Shown: positions 42,555-46,395 of the stretch, one piece after another
Position numbering within the stretch: position 1 is the first letter of the stretch
Layout of the letters: each line of letters opens with the position of its first letter
Translations under genes and position numbers: made by a program
The notes under the pieces: generated by a model
Database searches by the model: none
Told to the model about the DNA's origin: nothing
The model's input: the letters and a program-made list of their open reading frames with translations, nothing else
DNA from: an uncultured Saprospiraceae bacterium
Lineage (GTDB): Bacteria; Bacteroidota; Bacteroidia; Chitinophagales; Saprospiraceae
Length of the DNA stretch: 46,395 bases
Direction: 5' to 3'
Assembly: GCA_937928405.1 (NCBI GenBank)
Contig: CALFWZ010000002.1
Location: forward strand, 1 to 46,395

Positions 42555-42934
42555 TTGCGAAAGTAGTGATTTTTGTTGAATTGTTGAATTGTTGAATTGT
42601 TGAATTGTTGAATTGTTGAATTGTTGAATTGTTGAATTGTTGAATTGTTGAATTGTTGAATTGTTGAATTGTTGAATTGTTGAATAATATAATTTTAAAA
42701 AATAATCTACTGAATCTAAAAACAATTTAAATACGCAGAAGATTTATGAGTTTAATTGAATACCCTAGCTATTTTATTTTTGTCCTCATTAATCAAGGTC
42801 AAATATAGCAAGTAGCATTTTATAAATTCAAACCCGTTTTAACTACTGATTAGCATAATAAATTAGCCATATCTTCACAACTTAATTCTTTGTATATTAG
42901 TTCTAAGATTATTTAAAAATCCAAATAAAAACGC
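42555..42934. other. Gap with octamer tandem repeat, MFS leader region
   Basis: Contains the GTTGAATT array at 42575-42685, 20 bases upstream of the MFS ATG, then plain AT-rich sequence up to the next plus-strand gene at 42935. No other gene is seen. Confidence 0.6.
42575..42685. repeat. Tandem array of the octamer GTTGAATT, about 14 copies
   Basis: An uninterrupted run of an eight-base unit, about 111 bases. Short GTTGAA-type runs of the same family appear at 6500-6567, around 35401-35425 and at 46350-46365, but this is by far the longest and most uniform. Confidence 0.95.
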
Positions 42935-44059
42935 ATGTCTGATAGTAGTAATTTTCAAGTTTACGAAGATGTTGACGAATTATATATCAAATATAAATGG
43001 TCCAGAGTAGCAGGAATCGCGCTAGGATTCTTTGCTCTTTTTTGGAATGTATTTTTACTCGTTTGGTATGGTGCTGCTTGGACTGGAGGGGCTCCCGCTC
43101 TTTTCTTTCTTTTTCCCTTATTGCATGTAGCCGCTGGAATTTTCATTGGGCACCAAGCCTTGTCGATGCTTTTTAATCATACCGAGATTACCGTAAGTCA
43201 GGGTCAATTATCTATTGAGCATCGACCGATTCGTTCTTTTAAAGGAAACAAGTACTATCCAACTGCGGATATTGATCAGTTTTATGTCACCCAAAAAACG
43301 GGAAACAAAGGCAAAAAGTATTACGAATTCCGTTGTAAAATGGTAGATGGAAAAGACATCAAATTGATCAGTAACAATGGAATGAGTGTAGAAAAAATGA
43401 AAGAATTGGAAGAAAAATTAGAACGCTATATCGGAATCCCAGATCAACCCGTTGCCGGAGAATACGGAAGGTCCGCTTCCATCATTCCCAATGACCGAAA
43501 AGAATTACCTCGACGACAGCGAAAAGAAGATTTGCCAGAGGCTGCTCGCTTTGCCTATAGTTTAAGACCTTCTCAAAAATTAATTATTGATAACGAAACC
43601 CTAAACGTTTCGCACGTTACGCAATTTGATTGGATGGACGGAAATACCGATAAATTATTACAGCTAACGGATGAAATAGAAGGAGAACGATTACTTTATT
43701 TAAAACAAAACAAAGGAATCATCCGTGCGGCCATAGAACGAGAAATGAACGTACTCGAAACACAGAATATTAGTTTTGACGTCCAACAAGTTCCTTCCAA
43801 AATAGAGATCAACGGAAAACTTTACCTACTCGATGAACTCACAGAAGGAAAATCCTTTTTATCAAATATTGATGGACCAGCACCTGCCAAGGCATGGATC
43901 TATCAATCATTGGACAAAGAAACTTATATTCGCATAACAAAAAATGAGCGGCTCTTAAGTTGGCATGAAGGCACTCCGATTCCACTACGAGAAATTTTAC
44001 CAGCAGCCTATCGTAGTTTAGATAGAACGCAAGGGTATGATCAGGAGGATTTTGTTTAG
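42935..44059 (+). CDS. Two-span membrane protein with large cytosolic domain
   Basis: A 374-residue protein. An acidic start (MSDSSNFQVYEDVDELYIKYKW) leads into two adjacent membrane helices (VAGIALGFFALFWNVFLLVWYGAAW and APALFFLFPLLHVAAGIFIGHQALSML), so both ends are on the same side. After a linker, residues about 95-165 form a beta-type domain (ITVSQGQLSIEHRPI, ADIDQFYVTQKTG, KKYYEFRCKMVDGKDIKLIS) resembling a PH-like/bPH fold. The C-terminal part (VSHVTQFDWMDGNTDKLLQLTDEIEGERLLYLK) has the shape of DUF4178, though this is tentative. Function unknown. The MFS gene diverges from it across the octamer repeat. Confidence 0.8.
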   Translation: MSDSSNFQVYEDVDELYIKYKWSRVAGIALGFFALFWNVFLLVWYGAAWTGGAPALFFLFPLLHVAAGIFIGHQALSMLFNHTEITVSQGQLSIEHRPIRSFKGNKYYPTADIDQFYVTQKTGNKGKKYYEFRCKMVDGKDIKLISNNGMSVEKMKELEEKLERYIGIPDQPVAGEYGRSASIIPNDRKELPRRQRKEDLPEAARFAYSLRPSQKLIIDNETLNVSHVTQFDWMDGNTDKLLQLTDEIEGERLLYLKQNKGIIRAAIEREMNVLETQNISFDVQQVPSKIEINGKLYLLDELTEGKSFLSNIDGPAPAKAWIYQSLDKETYIRITKNERLLSWHEGTPIPLREILPAAYRSLDRTQGYDQEDFV

Positions 44060-44152
44060 GAGGTTGAGGTGTTGAATCGTTTAATAAAAAAAGAAAATAT
44101 TTTTAACCAACTTAATTAACGGACAAGAAACTCAAAACTCAACAACTCTTTC

Positions 44153-45091
44153 CTACCACCCCAAATGAAATAGGGCATCGCCAGCGTTTACAACCGGAGC
44201 GTTGTTATGACCAACAATATATCCATCTTGTTTGGCCAATACTCGAATTTCTTTATTACCATGTGGACTATTGATAACGCCTAAAACTTCTCCTTTACTA
44301 ACTTTTGCTCCGGAGGATTGCATCCACATAAACATACCAGATTCTTCGGCTCTCATCCAGGTAAATTTAGAAAAGTATTTGGGTCTATGATGTGCAGGCG
44401 CATCTATTTCCAACATTTTTTGCTGAAATAATAATCGCTGCATTCCTTTTAGTCCATGATCGATAGAATAGCCGTCAAAACGCAAAGACTCTCCTCCTTC
44501 ATAGACCAAGATCGGAATATTCATTCCCGCCGCTGTGTGTCGTAAGGTTTTCTCTAGATTCTTTTTTTCCATGAGATAGGGTGCTGCAAATTGTTCCGCT
44601 AATTTTTTAGCAGCAGCATCTCCAGTAGTGTAACGAACTTGTGGATAATTATAACGGCTACTACCTCCGGTATGAAAATCCACCCCAAAATCTACTAATG
44701 GTAAAATAGACTGACTTAGCGTATAGGCTACCCTACTGGCCAACGACCCCTTGACACTGCCAGGAAAAGAACGATTGACGTCCTTACCATCCACTGCATC
44801 TCGCGAAAAATTAATAAACCCATAAACATTTAACAACGGAATCGCTATGACACTCCCACTTGTCAAATGCTCAAAAAGACCTTCCTTGACCGCACGTCGT
44901 ACGGTTTCTACTCCATTGATTTCATCTCCATGTAGGCCTCCCATAAACAAGGCTATAGGCCCCGGATTTTTACTTCTAAAAACATGAACTCGAATGCTGA
45001 TGACTGTACCCGAAGGAAGTTTAGCCACGTTGAGTTTGATTAGCTTATTTTCACCTGGCGCAACTGGGGTTTTATTAATTTGAAAAGGCAT
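44153..45091 (-). CDS. Succinylglutamate desuccinylase/aspartoacylase-family metalloenzyme
   Basis: A 312-residue zinc hydrolase of the M14-like AstE/AspA superfamily, which removes acyl groups from amino acids. The metal site is intact: GGLHGDEINGVE (His54, Glu57) and VDFGVDFHTGGS (His140), with the catalytic Glu probably in ILVYEGGESLRFDG (about residue 215). RDAVDGKDVNRSFPG is the family substrate loop. A biotinyl-like C-terminal beta domain (GMFMWMQSSGAKVSKGEVLGVI ... GYIVGHNNAPVVNAGDALFHLGW) closes the protein, as is usual in this subgroup. These genes often lie beside rimK, as here, and the pair may process acyl- or glutamyl-modified amino acids or peptides. Confidence 0.92.
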   Translation of the reverse strand: MPFQINKTPVAPGENKLIKLNVAKLPSGTVISIRVHVFRSKNPGPIALFMGGLHGDEINGVETVRRAVKEGLFEHLTSGSVIAIPLLNVYGFINFSRDAVDGKDVNRSFPGSVKGSLASRVAYTLSQSILPLVDFGVDFHTGGSSRYNYPQVRYTTGDAAAKKLAEQFAAPYLMEKKNLEKTLRHTAAGMNIPILVYEGGESLRFDGYSIDHGLKGMQRLLFQQKMLEIDAPAHHRPKYFSKFTWMRAEESGMFMWMQSSGAKVSKGEVLGVINSPHGNKEIRVLAKQDGYIVGHNNAPVVNAGDALFHLGW

Positions 45092-45205
45092 TGGTTGGTT
45101 GGTTTATGCTAAATAGTTTTTGTTAATTCGTAGAAGATGCATCAGTCTGGTGGATAATTGGCAGCTTTTGGCTATTCGAAAGAATTCAAGTGAAGTTAAG
45201 AATCA

Positions 45206-45380
45206 TGAATATCCAATTTCGAATATCCAATATTGATTAAAAGTACCGTATTAAAATCTATGGATAGCAGCCTTACTGAAAAAAATCTATCCTATTTAAG
45301 TTTTTGACGCTTCATTTTATGAGAACGTAACTAGCATTTTTATTGAATATTGATTTAATGGATATTCAACATTGGATATT
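45206..45380. repeat. MITE-like repeat (family R2), copy at 45 kb
   Basis: Begins GAATATCCAATTTCGAATAT and ends with GGATATTCAACATTGGATAT, so its ends are inverted repeats as in the pair at 7951-8302, and the terminal motif ATATTGGATATT is shared. The interior is different or strongly diverged. It fills the 328-base gap 45092-45419, with no gene inside. Confidence 0.6.
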
Positions 45381-45419
45381 TTTTCTTTTTTATTCTTTCG
45401 AACAATACCAATAGCCAAT

Positions 45420-46310
45420 TTACACTTTTTCTTTTTTAGCAACTTCGGCTTCGATAAATTCAATGATTTGTTTAGCGATATCAACGCCTGTCGTTGTTTC
45501 GATGCCTTCCAATCCGGGAGAGGCATTTACTTCTAGTACCAGTGGGCCACGTTTAGATTGCAACATATCCACACCCGCTACGTGCAAGCCCATGACGGCG
45601 GTGGATTTGAGTGCGGTGGCTATTTCTTCACTATCTGGTTTGACAATTATAGAAGATCCACCTCGATGCAGATTGGAACGAAACTCTCCAGGTTTGGCGC
45701 GGCGTTTCATACAGGCGATAATTTTACCATTCACCACAAACGCTCGGAGATCTTCGCCTCCAGCTTCTTCGATAAATTCTTGTAGAATAATCCGATTTTT
45801 AGTTTTATAGAACGACTCAATCACCGCTTCTGCCGTATTTTGATCTTTAGCTAAAATAACACCCATCCCATGCGTTCCATTTAACAACTTGATGACCAAT
45901 GGTGGACCACCCATCTGTTCAATAATCTCACTGGCATCATAACTCAGATTGGAAAATACCGTTTTAGGAAAATCCACGCCCGCCATCGCCATCAATTGTA
46001 AACTCTGCAATTTATCGCGAGAACGAGTCAACGCTACGGATGGCGTCAAAGAAAAAACACCCATCTCCTCAAATTGCCGAATAATAGCGGTCCCAAAAAA
46101 AGTACCCGACGAACCGATACGTGGAATAATCGCATCGATATTCACTAATGCCTGATCTCTAAACCAAACCATTGGCTGACCAGCTTCTATTGATATACTA
46201 CATTCCGTATAGTCAAGAATTCGAACATAATGCCCTCTTTTCTGAGCAGCAAAAAATAGGCTTCGGGTCGAATAGAGCTCTGGTCCACGGGAAAGGATAA
46301 GAATATTCAT
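45420..46310 (-). CDS. rimK: RimK-family ATP-grasp glutamate ligase
   Basis: A 296-residue ATP-grasp enzyme that adds glutamate to a protein or small molecule (RimK modifies ribosomal protein S6 in E. coli). The N-terminal domain MNILILSRGPELYSTRSLFFAAQKRGH is family-typical. The ATP-grasp core is complete: PPLVIKLLNGTHGMGV (glycine-rich clamp, about residue 135), ILQEFIEEAGGEDLRAFVVNGKIIACMKRR, RSNLHRGGSS and LVLEVNASPGLEGIE (Mg-binding E-x-N). Size matches RimK. It lies upstream of the aspartoacylase-like gene on the same strand, separated by a MITE-like repeat. Substrate assignment (S6 or other) is by family only. Confidence 0.93.
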   Translation of the reverse strand: MNILILSRGPELYSTRSLFFAAQKRGHYVRILDYTECSISIEAGQPMVWFRDQALVNIDAIIPRIGSSGTFFGTAIIRQFEEMGVFSLTPSVALTRSRDKLQSLQLMAMAGVDFPKTVFSNLSYDASEIIEQMGGPPLVIKLLNGTHGMGVILAKDQNTAEAVIESFYKTKNRIILQEFIEEAGGEDLRAFVVNGKIIACMKRRAKPGEFRSNLHRGGSSIIVKPDSEEIATALKSTAVMGLHVAGVDMLQSKRGPLVLEVNASPGLEGIETTTGVDIAKQIIEFIEAEVAKKEKV

Positions 46311-46325
46311 CTTTTTTTTGTTTGA

Positions 46326-46349
46326 ACCTGCCTCTGCCGGCAGGCAGGT
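46326..46349. repeat. Palindromic GC-rich element upstream of rimK
   Basis: ACCTGC and GCAGGT flank a CTGCCGGCAG palindrome, giving a nearly perfect hairpin in otherwise AT-rich DNA. It directly abuts GTTGAA units and the TTTACTCTAAAAAGTG segment at 46366-46395, which is the same sequence as at about 6571-6596. Common extragenic repeat type in this kind of genome. Confidence 0.65.
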
Positions 46350-46395
46350 CGTTGAATTGTTGAATTTACTCTAAAAAGTGTTTTTCGCGCAGAGA

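Noticed and set aside
42575..42685. CRISPR array reading of the octamer run
   Set aside because: No spacers, units of eight bases only, and no Cas genes nearby.
42555..42725. N-terminal extension of the MFS protein (repeated STIQQFNN)
   Set aside because: It is just the translation of the GTTGAATT array; the ATG at 42554 begins the normal MFS sequence.

Overview
This window looks like chromosomal DNA from a Bacteroidota species, most likely Saprospiria (Saprospiraceae or Lewinella-like). The signs are: a giant protein ending in a CHU_C/gliding-motility (type B) type IX secretion sorting domain, with SprB repeats; a PKD-array metalloprotease ending in a type A sorting domain (Por secretion tail); many SPII lipoproteins; AT-rich gaps with TAnnTTTG-like -7 promoter elements; and no Shine-Dalgarno dependence. 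I see no rRNA, tRNA, CRISPR array, transposase or phage gene.

Layout. 1-5.3 kb: a small secreted protein, a Lys1/alanine-dehydrogenase-like oxidoreductase, then a 1.2 kb stretch that looks empty but holds two tiny paralogous genes of 42 and 43 codons. Both encode a double-glycine (KGG) leader followed by the same core, GDPPPIGQV. Next come purC and a lipoprotein. 5.3-9.4 kb: a run of minus-strand genes (a Nudix-like protein without a Nudix box, a small secreted protein, a membrane-anchored protein, an SH3-type lipoprotein) separated by repeat-rich gaps. 9.7-15 kb: a biosynthetic thiolase, a TerB-like protein, and an exopolysaccharide cluster (Gfo/Idh/MocA oxidoreductase, lipoprotein, polyprenyl glycosylphosphotransferase). 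15-26 kb: two giant type IX-exported proteins flanking an M23 peptidase. 26.7-33.3 kb: a lipoprotein, a 1139-residue secreted helical protein, an outer-membrane barrel and a DUF2911 protein. 33.5-38.1 kb: a PIG-L-like/GATase-like secreted protein, a 39-residue membrane peptide and a sodium:solute symporter, probably one nutrient-handling unit. 38.4-46.3 kb: a cytosolic GH57 protein, small membrane proteins, an MFS transporter preceded by an octamer tandem repeat, an AstE/AspA-like metalloenzyme and a RimK-like ligase.

The strongest candidate for an undescribed system is the pair of KGG-leader peptides (2566-3150). They have matching cores, a matching promoter architecture (TTTTTATAC, 24 nt, TAYCTTTAC) and terminators or hairpins, but no modification or export gene beside them. 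This suggests an orphan secreted-peptide or signalling system served in trans. Other notable points are a PIG-L protein whose metal-binding His is Pro, a hidden 39-residue partner of the symporter, a tandem octamer between promoter and start of the MFS gene, PKD domains arranged as six two-domain units, and at least three families of interspersed non-coding repeats.
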